IMG/VR virus record: IMGVR_UViG_3300022937_003904 | Coordinates: 1-38,037 of that record | Direction: 5' to 3' (one strand) | Source: a virus | DNA: 38,037 nt | Notes under the pieces: generated by a model | The model's database searches: none | Told to the model about the DNA's origin: nothing | What the model saw: the letters and a program-made list of their open reading frames with translations, nothing else | Program-made: the position numbers and the translations under genes | Shown: positions 8,360-15,739 of the stretch, piece by piece | How positions within the stretch are numbered: position 1 is the first letter of the stretch | Layout: every line of letters starts with the position of its first letter

Positions 8360-9388
8360 GTGAAGATCCTTGAAACTCTGTCTTACGACGACGTCCTGCT
8401 AGTTCCGCAATACAGCGATATTCGATCCCGAACAGAATGCGATACTTCAGTAAAGCTAGGCCCAGGAGTTGAACTATCGATTCCTGTTATCTCTTCTTGT
8501 ATGGACACAGTAACAGAAGATGTGATGGCTGCTGCAATGAGCCTGATGGGCGGGTTAGGTGTTATTCACAGGTATAATTCACCTCAAGAACAGTCTGAGT
8601 TGGTCCAGATCGCTGTCAAATTAGTAGAGCATGCCGCCCCGATAGGCGCTGCAATTGGAGTCACGGATGATTTTATGGAAAGGGCTGAACTTTTGGTCCA
8701 TGCTGGAGTCTCTGCTCTCTGTGTTGATGTAGCGCATGGTCATCATATTCTGGTTAAGGAAGCACTGGAAAATCTTAGAAGTAAATTTGGAAATAATCTG
8801 TGTATCATCGCAGGAAATGTTGCGACACTACAAGGAATAAACGACCTCGCAGACTGGGGTGCAAACGCTGTAAGGTGCAATATTGGGGGAGGATCAATTT
8901 GCAGTACAAGAATTCAGACTGGGCATGGTGTGCCAGGTCTCCAGACAATCTTTGACTGTGCCCAAACTGATCGAGACGTTAAAATTATCGCTGACGGCGG
9001 TATTAAGAACAGCGGTGATGCTACAAAGGCACTAGCAGCAGGATCAGACTGTATTATGCTAGGTTCTATGCTTTCTGGGACTGATGAATCTCCCGGCGAT
9101 ATCATTTATAGCAACGGTCAAAAGAGGAAAGCTTATCGGGGCATGGCAAGCCCTGAAGCACAGTTTGACTGGAGGGGCAGAGCCAGCTCTCTAGAAGGTA
9201 TTTCAACAACTGTTCCTTATAAAGGCAGCGTAAAAGATATAATTAATACGTTGATGCAGGGCATAAGAAGTGGCTTTTCCTATTCAGGAAGTCGAACTTT
9301 AAGTGAGCTGCATGCAAAAGCAAAGTTTGTGAAACAAACAGGAGCAGGAGCTGTAGAAAGTGGGACTCATATTCTCTCAAGTAACTAA
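8360..9388 (+). CDS. IMP dehydrogenase / GMP reductase family enzyme
   Basis: A 342-residue TIM-barrel purine enzyme starting at GTG after GGAG. It has LSYDDVLLVPQYSD at the N-terminus, AGNVAT, the catalytic loop GGGSICSTRIQTG with Cys181, IIADGGI and YRGMAS. The tail is EGISTTVPYKG followed by AKFVKQTGAGAVES. There is no CBS pair, and the length matches GMP reductase (about 346 aa). The STRxxTGxGxP loop also leans to GMP reductase, whereas the EGI-VPYKG tail looks like IMPDH. So it either makes XMP for GTP synthesis or recycles GMP to IMP. A putative promoter sits directly upstream, so this gene may begin a transcription unit. Confidence 0.88.
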   Translation: MKILETLSYDDVLLVPQYSDIRSRTECDTSVKLGPGVELSIPVISSCMDTVTEDVMAAAMSLMGGLGVIHRYNSPQEQSELVQIAVKLVEHAAPIGAAIGVTDDFMERAELLVHAGVSALCVDVAHGHHILVKEALENLRSKFGNNLCIIAGNVATLQGINDLADWGANAVRCNIGGGSICSTRIQTGHGVPGLQTIFDCAQTDRDVKIIADGGIKNSGDATKALAAGSDCIMLGSMLSGTDESPGDIIYSNGQKRKAYRGMASPEAQFDWRGRASSLEGISTTVPYKGSVKDIINTLMQGIRSGFSYSGSRTLSELHAKAKFVKQTGAGAVESGTHILSSN

Positions 9389-9467
9389 GATCTTACAGGG
9401 CTTAATAAACTCCTTTGTTTCGAATGAAATGAAAAAGACTGCTTGTCAAATCAAGGAGGCAGAAGGT

Positions 9468-10058
9468 ATGCCATGTGAGAATAGATACATGTGGATTATT
9501 GATAATGGGCACGGAGAGTCTACCCCTGGAAAAAGATCTCCTGAATTTAAAGATGGATCACAGTTAAGAGAATATCTTTTCAATAGAAGAGTTTCCGCTC
9601 ACTTAATGGAGCTCCTTGATGACGCCAGAATTTGCTATCGTAATCTTGTCCCAGAATTAGAAAATGATATCGCACTATCAGAAAGAGTTAAAAGAGCAAA
9701 CGAGATTGAAACAGAATTACCAAAAATTTTAATTTCAATTCATGGAAATGCTTTTGGTTCTGATTGGACATCACCCTCAGGCATTGAGACGTACCACTTT
9801 ACTGGAAGCAAAACAGGAAAAACTCTCGCTCAAATATTTCAAGATAAACTAACGATGGAAACAGGATGGAAAGACAGAGGTGTAAAAAACTCTGGCTTTT
9901 ATATTTTGCGCCATACAAGCATGCCTGCAATTTTGACTGAGAATGGTTTCTTTACAAACAAAGAAGAATGCAAAAAAATGATGTCGGATGAATGGTGTCA
10001 AAAAATTGCAAAAGCACATTTTAATGCAATCCAGGAGATTGAAAGAGAGGGAATATGA
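9468..10058 (+). CDS. N-acetylmuramoyl-L-alanine amidase (Amidase_3), probable endolysin
   Basis: A zinc-dependent amidase that cleaves the lactyl-peptide bond of peptidoglycan. Motifs are DNGHGEST (zinc His15), Glu35 in LREYLF, ISIHGN (His92) and the catalytic Glu158 in ILTENGFF. The frame is open back to GTG 9360 (overlapping the previous gene), but AAGGAGG at 9453-9459 lies 8 nt before ATG 9468, so I place the start there (196 aa). No signal peptide or binding domain is visible, so export probably needs a holin. It overlaps the next ATG by 4 nt. Endolysin is the likeliest role; a virion-associated lysin is possible. Confidence 0.88.
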   Translation: MPCENRYMWIIDNGHGESTPGKRSPEFKDGSQLREYLFNRRVSAHLMELLDDARICYRNLVPELENDIALSERVKRANEIETELPKILISIHGNAFGSDWTSPSGIETYHFTGSKTGKTLAQIFQDKLTMETGWKDRGVKNSGFYILRHTSMPAILTENGFFTNKEECKKMMSDEWCQKIAKAHFNAIQEIEREGI

Positions 10059-10258
10059 TAAAAACTGGTGATCTAAAAAAGTTTAAAAAGGCAATTGAGG
10101 AAGCAATCAGAGATTTGCCTAGCGACATTAATATGGGCTCTCATTCTGCCAGAAGCTACGCCAGAGACAAGATCTATGACAGACTGATGGATGAGTTTCA
10201 GGTTCGACCACCTCAGCCCAGTGATATTCCCCCGCTTGAGATTGAAATGGAAATTTAA
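10055..10258 (+). CDS. small hypothetical protein
   Basis: A 67-residue charged protein overlapping the amidase stop by 4 nt (ATGA type), which suggests translational coupling. It has a Lys-rich helix at the N-terminus and a proline-rich acidic C-terminus. No family is recognised. Confidence 0.55.
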   Translation: MIKTGDLKKFKKAIEEAIRDLPSDINMGSHSARSYARDKIYDRLMDEFQVRPPQPSDIPPLEIEMEI

Positions 10259-10444
10259 ATGAGCCGGCGTCATAGGCGCATCTTACTAAACAACGACATT
10301 TATAAGATTATAATGAAGGTGTTCAACCGAAAGGGTAGATTCTGGTTAGTGCGTGTCCCGTGTTTAAAAAGATTTTTAGCGCATGAGATTGCCAATGAAG
10401 TTTCTAAGAGAGTTGAAGAGGAAATAGAGCGTGAGACATCCTGA
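10259..10444 (+). CDS. small basic hypothetical protein
   Basis: A 61-residue, strongly basic N-terminus (MSRRHRRILL) followed by an amphipathic helix. It abuts the previous stop and overlaps the thymidine kinase start by 14 nt. No function is recognised; it is kept because it fills the operon without gaps. Confidence 0.5.
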   Translation: MSRRHRRILLNNDIYKIIMKVFNRKGRFWLVRVPCLKRFLAHEIANEVSKRVEEEIERETS

Positions 10445-11003
10445 GTTCATCATATTTACGGGACCTATGTTTGGATCTAAGACTACTCGGCTCATGGCAG
10501 TAGTTGATAGATTTAAGTACCAGAATAGAAAGGTGCTTGCATTTAAGCCGAAAATGGATGACAGATATGATCAAGCTGATATCGTAACTCACAACGGAGG
10601 AAAGATAACAGCAAGCACGATACACGATGCCGCAGAGATATTCATGCACTTGGCAGAATCAGATGACAACTATGATGTTGTAGCCGTAGATGAAGCGTTT
10701 ATGATCAGTGGTATTGCAGATGTTCTCATATGGCTTTACCAGCGAGGAATAACAGTTGTAGTTTCTTCTTTGGATATGTCAGCCACATGTAAGCCGTTTG
10801 ATGAGCTGCAGAAGATGATGCCTTGGGCTACAAAAATCGAGAAGTGTCCAGCTGTTTGTCCCGTTTGTAGTAGAGATGCCTACTATACTTATAAAAAGAA
10901 TAATGATGGCATTGAGATCGCTGTGGGTGGTGCTGAGCTTTACGAGCCGAGATGCTTTGATCACCACCCCCTTATGAATAAGAGAGAGTACAATGATACC
11001 TAA
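10431..11003 (+). CDS. tdk: thymidine kinase, TK1 type
   Basis: Phosphorylates thymidine to dTMP in the salvage pathway. The 190-residue protein has the Walker A loop GPMFGSKTTRLM (residues 11-22) and a Walker B region ending in VDEAF, with catalytic Glu88. VVVSSLDM follows, then the zinc-binding lasso with Cys143 and Cys146 in CPVC and a later Cys/His cluster near YEPRCFDHH. The start is GTG 10431. With the dCMP deaminase (12412) and the TS-like fusion (3484) it forms a pyrimidine-nucleotide set. Confidence 0.93.
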   Translation: MRHPEFIIFTGPMFGSKTTRLMAVVDRFKYQNRKVLAFKPKMDDRYDQADIVTHNGGKITASTIHDAAEIFMHLAESDDNYDVVAVDEAFMISGIADVLIWLYQRGITVVVSSLDMSATCKPFDELQKMMPWATKIEKCPAVCPVCSRDAYYTYKKNNDGIEIAVGGAELYEPRCFDHHPLMNKREYNDT

Positions 11004-11868
11004 CCCCAGGGACGTAGATCTTGTCATTTATCACAAGAACTGCACAGACGGTTTTGGAGCAGCATACTCTGCCTGGAGGCTTCTGGGCAATAGAGCTGAG
11101 TACGTTGCTTGTGCTCATGGAGAAGATCCGCCAGATGTAAAAGGAAAGAAAGTTGCCATTTGTGACTTTTCTTTTAAGAATTCTGTTACAAAGAAAATGA
11201 TCGAAGATGCGGACGCGCTGGTTGTGCTCGATCATCACAAATCAGCAATGGTTGAACTGCATGATATTCCTGACGCAATTTTCAACATGGAAAAATCAGG
11301 TGCTGTGATCACTTGGGAATTCTTTCATCCCGGCAAAGATGTGCCAAAATTCATCCAGTATATCGAGGATAGAGATTTGTGGAAGTGGGATCTTCCTTAT
11401 TCAAAGGAGTTCGCAGCCGCTTTTGATATGGTGCCTTTTGCATTTGAAGAGTTTGAGAAGTTTGAAGATGACTCTGTGTTTGACGACGCAGTTAAAAGAG
11501 GTAGTTACATTCTTGCCTACTCAAAAACAGTTGTTAAAAAGATTGCAGATAAAGCGATTCCAAGAAAACTTGCAGGACACGAAGCACTTGTTGTTAACGC
11601 CTCACACTGGATGTCGGAGATAGGAAACGCTCTCTCACCTCACTGTGACCTTGCTCTCATTTGGTTTCACGATCACGAAGACAAGAAAATTCGAGTAAGC
11701 TTAAGAGCATTCCATGACAACATAGATGCGTCAGAGATCGCTAAGCAGTTCGGTGGAGGCGGTCATAAGTCTGCTGCAGGCTTTACATGGGAAAAGAATA
11801 TTGAAGAGCTTTTTGACAAGCCAAAGAGAAGAACAAAAAAGTCAGCACAAAAAAGCAAAGATGATTGA
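10993..11868 (+). CDS. DHH-family phosphoesterase
   Basis: A 291-residue metal-dependent phosphoesterase, overlapping thymidine kinase by 11 nt. It has the N-terminal DHH domain motifs CTDGFGAA, CDFSF and LDHHKSA. The DHHA1-type glycine motif GGGGHKSAAGF is near residue 255, and the tail is basic. Relatives include NrnA-type nanoRNase/pAp phosphatase and RecJ-like enzymes. The size fits an oligonucleotide or dinucleotide phosphatase better than RecJ. A role in degrading short RNA/DNA fragments or cyclic-dinucleotide products is plausible but not provable here. Confidence 0.85.
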   Translation: MIPNPRDVDLVIYHKNCTDGFGAAYSAWRLLGNRAEYVACAHGEDPPDVKGKKVAICDFSFKNSVTKKMIEDADALVVLDHHKSAMVELHDIPDAIFNMEKSGAVITWEFFHPGKDVPKFIQYIEDRDLWKWDLPYSKEFAAAFDMVPFAFEEFEKFEDDSVFDDAVKRGSYILAYSKTVVKKIADKAIPRKLAGHEALVVNASHWMSEIGNALSPHCDLALIWFHDHEDKKIRVSLRAFHDNIDASEIAKQFGGGGHKSAAGFTWEKNIEELFDKPKRRTKKSAQKSKDD

Positions 11869-11879
11869 AAGGAATCTCT

Positions 11880-12410
11880 ATGAAGTACTTATTGATGCTT
11901 AGTCTAATGTTATTGCCTGCTGTATCGCAGGCCGAAGAGCAACGAATCGGTTTCGTTGCAGGTTCAACTTATGGTGTAGGGTTAGGCTACAGTAAGCAAC
12001 ATAAGGATGGCACTGGGTGGCAAGTCTCAGCCCTACCTATTGTTGAGGACGACTTTGACGCCACAGTCTTTCTTGGTGGAACTTACTTCAAGACGCTCAA
12101 CGCCACATCTTGGGGTCGAGCTTACTGGTCATTCGGCGCCGCTGCGTTCTACAGCCGGAACACCGATGAACGGTTTGAGTGGATTTGTGACGATGCTCGT
12201 GAAAACTGTCGAGATGTTAGCCTGGGATCAACACTGGACGAAGGTGTTGTACTTTCTTTCGGTCCGGGTGTAGGCTTGGAGCGCCGCTGGAAGCAGTTTG
12301 CGCTGTCTCTGGAGCTTCCTCTTGCCATTCAGGTTGGTTATGCTGCGCACAAGCCACGCTTCTTCGGCGTGCATCCCATTCCTAACTTTTCCCTGATGTA
12401 TTTCTGGTAA
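11880..12410 (+). CDS. secreted outer-membrane beta-barrel-like protein
   Basis: A 176-residue exported protein. The frame opens at TTG 11865, but ATG 11880 after AAAGGAA gives a clean signal peptide with cleavage after VSQA. The mature part alternates hydrophobic and polar residues in about eight strand-like segments (IGFVAGSTYGVGLGY, then FGAAAFYS) and ends LMYFW, the terminal aromatic typical of Gram-negative outer-membrane barrels. The loop with CDDAREN-C may hold a disulfide. All nine arginines in the mature and signal regions use CGN codons, whereas neighbours prefer AGA. This suggests acquisition from a host. It could modify the host envelope, for example by superinfection exclusion. 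That role is inference. Confidence 0.72.
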   Translation: MKYLLMLSLMLLPAVSQAEEQRIGFVAGSTYGVGLGYSKQHKDGTGWQVSALPIVEDDFDATVFLGGTYFKTLNATSWGRAYWSFGAAAFYSRNTDERFEWICDDARENCRDVSLGSTLDEGVVLSFGPGVGLERRWKQFALSLELPLAIQVGYAAHKPRFFGVHPIPNFSLMYFW

Positions 12411-12411
12411 G

Positions 12412-12903
12412 ATGCCAAAGTTTCCTGATGATCCAAATTGCTATGACTGCGGGTGCGATAGTAAGCCAGCGTGTCCGGGCTATCAGGAAGATGGGCGTCC
12501 TGAATGGGATAATGTGTGGATGAAAGTTACTCACAATGTAGCTGAACGCTCTTATGACCCTAGGCATAAAGTAGGTACCATTATCGTTACTGAGGATAAC
12601 ACGCAGTTGCTTTCCTTGGGATATAACGGTAACTATAAAGGCGGCCCAAACAGAGCTGAATCAGATCAACCTGGTGAATCTGGATTTATACACGCAGAGC
12701 AGAATGCACTTATTAAACTAGATTTTAACAACCCAAAAGTAAAAAAGATGTACATTACGCTAAGTCCTTGTTCACATTGTGCCAAAATGATTGTTAACTC
12801 GAACATTGACGAAGTGATATACGATCAAGAGTATAGAGACTCTCGAGGACTAGGCATTCTTCGAGAAGCAGGAGTTAAGGTAAGACAGTACAGTGCTTCG
12901 TAA
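12412..12903 (+). CDS. deoxycytidylate (dCMP) deaminase
   Basis: Converts dCMP to dUMP, feeding thymidylate synthesis. The 163-residue zinc deaminase has HAEQNAL (His94, catalytic Glu96) and SPCSHC (Cys120, Cys123), the classic HxE...PCxxC set. The N-terminus carries four more cysteines (10, 13, 15, 21), as in phage dCMP deaminases that hold a second zinc. NGNYKGGPNR matches the substrate loop. It starts 2 nt after the barrel gene's stop. Confidence 0.93.
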   Translation: MPKFPDDPNCYDCGCDSKPACPGYQEDGRPEWDNVWMKVTHNVAERSYDPRHKVGTIIVTEDNTQLLSLGYNGNYKGGPNRAESDQPGESGFIHAEQNALIKLDFNNPKVKKMYITLSPCSHCAKMIVNSNIDEVIYDQEYRDSRGLGILREAGVKVRQYSAS

Positions 12904-12952
12904 TGTAAATGCTGGTTTTGCTGAATATTTATATCCGGATTGGAGCGTTAAT

Positions 12953-13258
12953 GTGAATAATCTGCTTACCAAAGAAAGACTTTTCCAGATCGTTGAAGAA
13001 GAGCGAGCTAAGCTAGCACACGAAGATGAATGCAAAGCTAATAAAATGCCACTAACCATCGATCTAAATTCAGTGTCCCCAGGATTAAAAGTATGTGATA
13101 AGAAGTCCGGTTTGGTGTACACGGTCAGCGCAGTAAATGCTGACGATGTTTCTGAGGCAGACAACGCGGTTGAAAAAGGTGTATCTTTGAAGACGCCAAC
13201 AGGACAAATATTTCACGTTAGCGAAAAAGAATTTAAGAAGAATTATAAGGTAGAGTAG
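12953..13258 (+). CDS. small hypothetical protein
   Basis: The frame is open from GTG 12893, but GGAG at 12942-12945 places the likely start at GTG 12953 (101 aa). The N-terminus is a charged helix (LFQIVEEERAKL), followed by beta-rich sequence with VYTVSAVNADDV and a conserved-looking KTPTGQIFHVSEKEF. It resembles a small SH3-like or tudor-like fold. An ATATTTATAT element lies upstream. No function is recognised. Confidence 0.55.
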   Translation: MNNLLTKERLFQIVEEERAKLAHEDECKANKMPLTIDLNSVSPGLKVCDKKSGLVYTVSAVNADDVSEADNAVEKGVSLKTPTGQIFHVSEKEFKKNYKVE

Positions 13259-13262
13259 TGAT

Positions 13263-13955
13263 ATGAAAAAGAATGAAGTCGCCGAACTTATTAAAAACAC
13301 GCTTGAGATTGAATCTACTGAAGAAAATGAGTCTTTAAATGAGGCACTAGTTGCTCAAACCAAGACTTATTCGATTCCAACAGAGGCTCTTTCGCAGGCA
13401 AATAAAAAGAATCATTACGAGCTTTATGAGCAATATGTTAAAGATTTCAATAGAATTAGCGCCGAGCTCGATGCGGTTTCTCGTACAAACGCAAGCGGAA
13501 ATCACTCGCTTTTCAGATCACTAAAGATTGACGAAGTTTATAACTTGAACGCTGTTTACTTGCACGAGCTTTACTTTGCTAACATTGGTGATCTTCAAAG
13601 TGAGATTACAATGAACACGCTTGTTTACATGCGACTTGAGAGAGACTTCGGGTCTTTTGATGATTGGCAAAGAGATTTCCTCGCCTGCGCTTCAGCATCT
13701 CGATGTGGTTGGGTCGTGACAGGTTACAACATATTCACCCAAACATATATGAACTATGTCGTAGACCTTCATAGTTTGAATGTTCCAGTCGGTGTGATTC
13801 CTGTCGTCGTGATGGATGTTTGGCAGCACGCTTATTACAAAGATTATCTCAAGGATGTTTCTGAATACACGCAGAACATGATGAGAGAATTGAATTGGAA
13901 TGTTATTGAAAGCCGATTTGAACGTGCTGAAAAAGCTGCACAGGCTCTCAAGTAA
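13263..13955 (+). CDS. Fe/Mn superoxide-dismutase-like protein
   Basis: The protein has 230 residues. After a 45-residue N-terminal extension (LIKNTLEIE tag and an acidic linker) it follows the Fe/Mn-SOD fold. Candidate metal ligands are His51 (NHYELYEQYV), His101 (LHELYF), Asp185 and His189 (VMDVWQHAYYKDY); the gateway Tyr is Tyr58. A helical core ends with YTQNMMRELNW. The usual WEHAYY reads WQHAYY and the HH of the first helix is lost, so catalysis is uncertain. It could detoxify superoxide, or the fold may be reused as a virion component. Its tag and neighbours favour the second. Confidence 0.78.
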   Translation: MKKNEVAELIKNTLEIESTEENESLNEALVAQTKTYSIPTEALSQANKKNHYELYEQYVKDFNRISAELDAVSRTNASGNHSLFRSLKIDEVYNLNAVYLHELYFANIGDLQSEITMNTLVYMRLERDFGSFDDWQRDFLACASASRCGWVVTGYNIFTQTYMNYVVDLHSLNVPVGVIPVVVMDVWQHAYYKDYLKDVSEYTQNMMRELNWNVIESRFERAEKAAQALK

Positions 13956-13963
13956 GGAGACTA

Positions 13964-14563
13964 ATGATGGAAGAAACAATTAGAAAGATTATTCTTGAGA
14001 TGGCACAGACAATCAATGAGCAAGATGAGAATGATGAGAAAGATATGCCCGATTCTCTTGATGCTCAAATCGACGCTCTCTTGATCAAATACGATACTGT
14101 TGCGGCTGATAGTGCAGATCAAGGCGATCTGAGCGAAAATAGTTTTCCACAATCTCTTTCTTATTTGCTCGAGCAGCTCGGTGAGCCTGAGGCAGAACCA
14201 GAACCTGATCAAGTCCTGGACCAGGAGGATGAGCCTGAAGCCGAAGAAGCACCAGAAGAAGCCGCAGAAGAAGATCTTCCTGAAGCTAAGCCCTCTCTGG
14301 ATGTTCAAATGTTCACAGAGAGAGTTGCTAGATTAGCTTCGATGCCAGATAGAATCTTAGATATCGTGACCGTAATTCTTGTGCGTGCTGAAAACTACGT
14401 CAGAGAAAATTATGATGATGCGACTGCAGATGAAATGAAAGAACTTCTCTACACTGAGCATAGACTTGAATTACCTGAAGATGCAGTTGAGAGAGTTCTT
14501 GACACAGATGTTCCACCCCCGCCCGCAAAAGGTGCAGGACCCGGTGGAGGATCGGCGGCCTGA
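13964..14563 (+). CDS. acidic hypothetical protein with N-terminal tag helix
   Basis: A 199-residue protein starting at ATG after AAGGAG. It has an N-terminal amphipathic helix (EETIRKIILEMAQTI), then a Glu/Pro/Asp-rich linker at residues about 70-108. A helical domain at about 108-175 (MFTERVARLASMPDRILDIV) and a Gly/Pro tail follow. The tag-linker-domain layout recurs at 17254, 19810 and 24058, suggesting a shared compartment or partner such as the capsid interior. No family is recognised. Confidence 0.6.
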   Translation: MMEETIRKIILEMAQTINEQDENDEKDMPDSLDAQIDALLIKYDTVAADSADQGDLSENSFPQSLSYLLEQLGEPEAEPEPDQVLDQEDEPEAEEAPEEAAEEDLPEAKPSLDVQMFTERVARLASMPDRILDIVTVILVRAENYVRENYDDATADEMKELLYTEHRLELPEDAVERVLDTDVPPPPAKGAGPGGGSAA

Positions 14564-14851
14564 TTGAGCAAATATAAAGATTTCGATCATAGAAAATCTA
14601 TACACGTCAAGCTTCTAACTGAGACTCACGCAGCGTTCAGAATTGAACTTATCAAAAAGAAACTGTCGATGCAGGAAGTTTTTGAAGACTTCGCCCAAAG
14701 AGTCGTTAGGGGAGATGGTTTTGCGCACAGAGTGCTAGACACCATAGCTAGAAAGAAACGTGAGCGTCACATCGAAAGACTTTCAGAGACAGACGCTGAG
14801 TCAATATTCGATGCTATCGAGGACCAATCACTCGATCCGGATGATATCTAA
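14564..14851 (+). CDS. ribbon-helix-helix DNA-binding-like protein
   Basis: A 95-residue protein starting at TTG directly after the previous stop, with GGAGG at 14546-14550. The segment IHVKLLTETHAAFRIELIKK followed by LSMQEVFEDFAQRVV fits an Arc/CopG/ParD-type RHH: one strand, then two helices with a polar turn. The C-terminus is acidic. RHH proteins are repressors, antitoxins or, as in ParR, partition adaptors. It sits about 0.9 kb upstream of the FtsZ/tubulin-like gene. No iterated operator sites were seen nearby. Confidence 0.65.
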   Translation: MSKYKDFDHRKSIHVKLLTETHAAFRIELIKKKLSMQEVFEDFAQRVVRGDGFAHRVLDTIARKKRERHIERLSETDAESIFDAIEDQSLDPDDI

Positions 14852-15124
14852 ATGTTTTGGAGAAAAAACAGCACACAAAAGCTAAAAATTGAAGAGCTGC
14901 AGCAAAAAGTTGATACTCTTGAACAGACAGTTGTATCAATTCTTGGTACTATCGAGATAATTAATAATCGACTAGACAAGCACGTGGAGTTCATTTCATC
15001 AATAAGTAAAACTAATAGCACAGTCTTAAGAATGTTGGATTTTCAAAATTCTCCTGAAGGCAAAAACAATGATGATGTGAAATTTCTCGGTTTTGTTTAT
15101 GACGAAGATGAGGAGGAAGAATGA
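14852..15124 (+). CDS. coiled-coil hypothetical protein
   Basis: A 90-residue protein; residues about 10-50 are heptad-like (KIEELQQKVDTLEQTVVSIL) and the C-terminus is very acidic. It is adjacent to the RHH gene with no gap and overlaps the next start by 4 nt. Probably an oligomeric adaptor; no family is recognised. Confidence 0.55.
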   Translation: MFWRKNSTQKLKIEELQQKVDTLEQTVVSILGTIEIINNRLDKHVEFISSISKTNSTVLRMLDFQNSPEGKNNDDVKFLGFVYDEDEEEE

Positions 15125-15306
15125 TGCCAGCATTTGTTGACAAGCACGTTTCCAAGTTTATATCAAGAAAGTTTTTAGTATGGCTTTGCTCGTGTGGTTT
15201 TCTTTATGGAGAGCTTCTTACAGGGGAGCAATGGACATTCCTGTCAGTTGTTTATATCGGCGGCCAGGCTGCTATTGATGCGTTTTTGAAGTGGAAAGGC
15301 AAATGA
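15121..15306 (+). CDS. small two-TM membrane protein, holin-like
   Basis: A 61-residue protein with two short hydrophobic segments (FLVWLCSCGFLYGELL and FLSVVYIGGQAAIDAFL) and a lysine-rich terminus. That size and topology fit small phage holins, and the following gene could be a spanin-like partner. However, the amidase lies 5 kb upstream, so a holin role is only a candidate. Confidence 0.5.
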   Translation: MMPAFVDKHVSKFISRKFLVWLCSCGFLYGELLTGEQWTFLSVVYIGGQAAIDAFLKWKGK

Positions 15307-15701
15307 CTTCTCTGCTTAAATCAATAAAGAAGCTTTGGGTTTCTTCAAAAGCTACTGTTTTAATCTTCGGCGCTTTTATGATCGGCCTCGGTCTTTTATT
15401 TTTACTTAGAGGCAAAGATGTTGATCCTTGGGAGATCTTAAGCGAGCAAAAGAAAGCTCGTGATAAAGAACTTGAAGCTATTGAAGATGCGCATCAAGAG
15501 TTAGCTAAGCAAAACGCTGAGATCGATGAGAATCTAAAAAAGATTCTAAAAGAGATTGATGAAAAGTACGCAGAAGAAAACAAAAAGCTTGATCGAAAAA
15601 CAAAGAAAGAAATAGAAAAGATTGTTAAAGACACAAATCTCAGCCCAGAAGAATTAGCTAAAAAACTAGCTGAAGCAACGGGTTTATCTTTAGACGAGTA
15701 A
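15303..15701 (+). CDS. membrane-anchored coiled-coil protein (spanin-like or tubulin-associated)
   Basis: A 132-residue protein with the likely start at ATG 15303, overlapping the previous stop by 4 nt; the frame opens at GTG 15291. One N-terminal transmembrane helix (residues about 15-35) is followed by a long, highly charged coiled coil (about 45-115). This is the layout of an inner-membrane spanin (Rz-like), but also of a membrane tether for filament proteins. It lies just upstream of the FtsZ/tubulin-like gene. Confidence 0.55.
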   Translation: MTSLLKSIKKLWVSSKATVLIFGAFMIGLGLLFLLRGKDVDPWEILSEQKKARDKELEAIEDAHQELAKQNAEIDENLKKILKEIDEKYAEENKKLDRKTKKEIEKIVKDTNLSPEELAKKLAEATGLSLDE

Positions 15702-15711
15702 GAGTTATAAT
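15683..15711 (+). promoter_or_regulatory. putative promoter upstream of FtsZ/tubulin-like gene
   Basis: TTTATC (15683-15688), a 17-nt spacer and TATAAT (15706-15711) lie at the end of the preceding gene. A start near 15718 would precede GGAG and ATG 15740. The -10 is perfect and the -35 weak. Confidence 0.4.
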
Positions 15712-15739
15712 AGAAAAGTAAATTGGACGGAGTATACCA

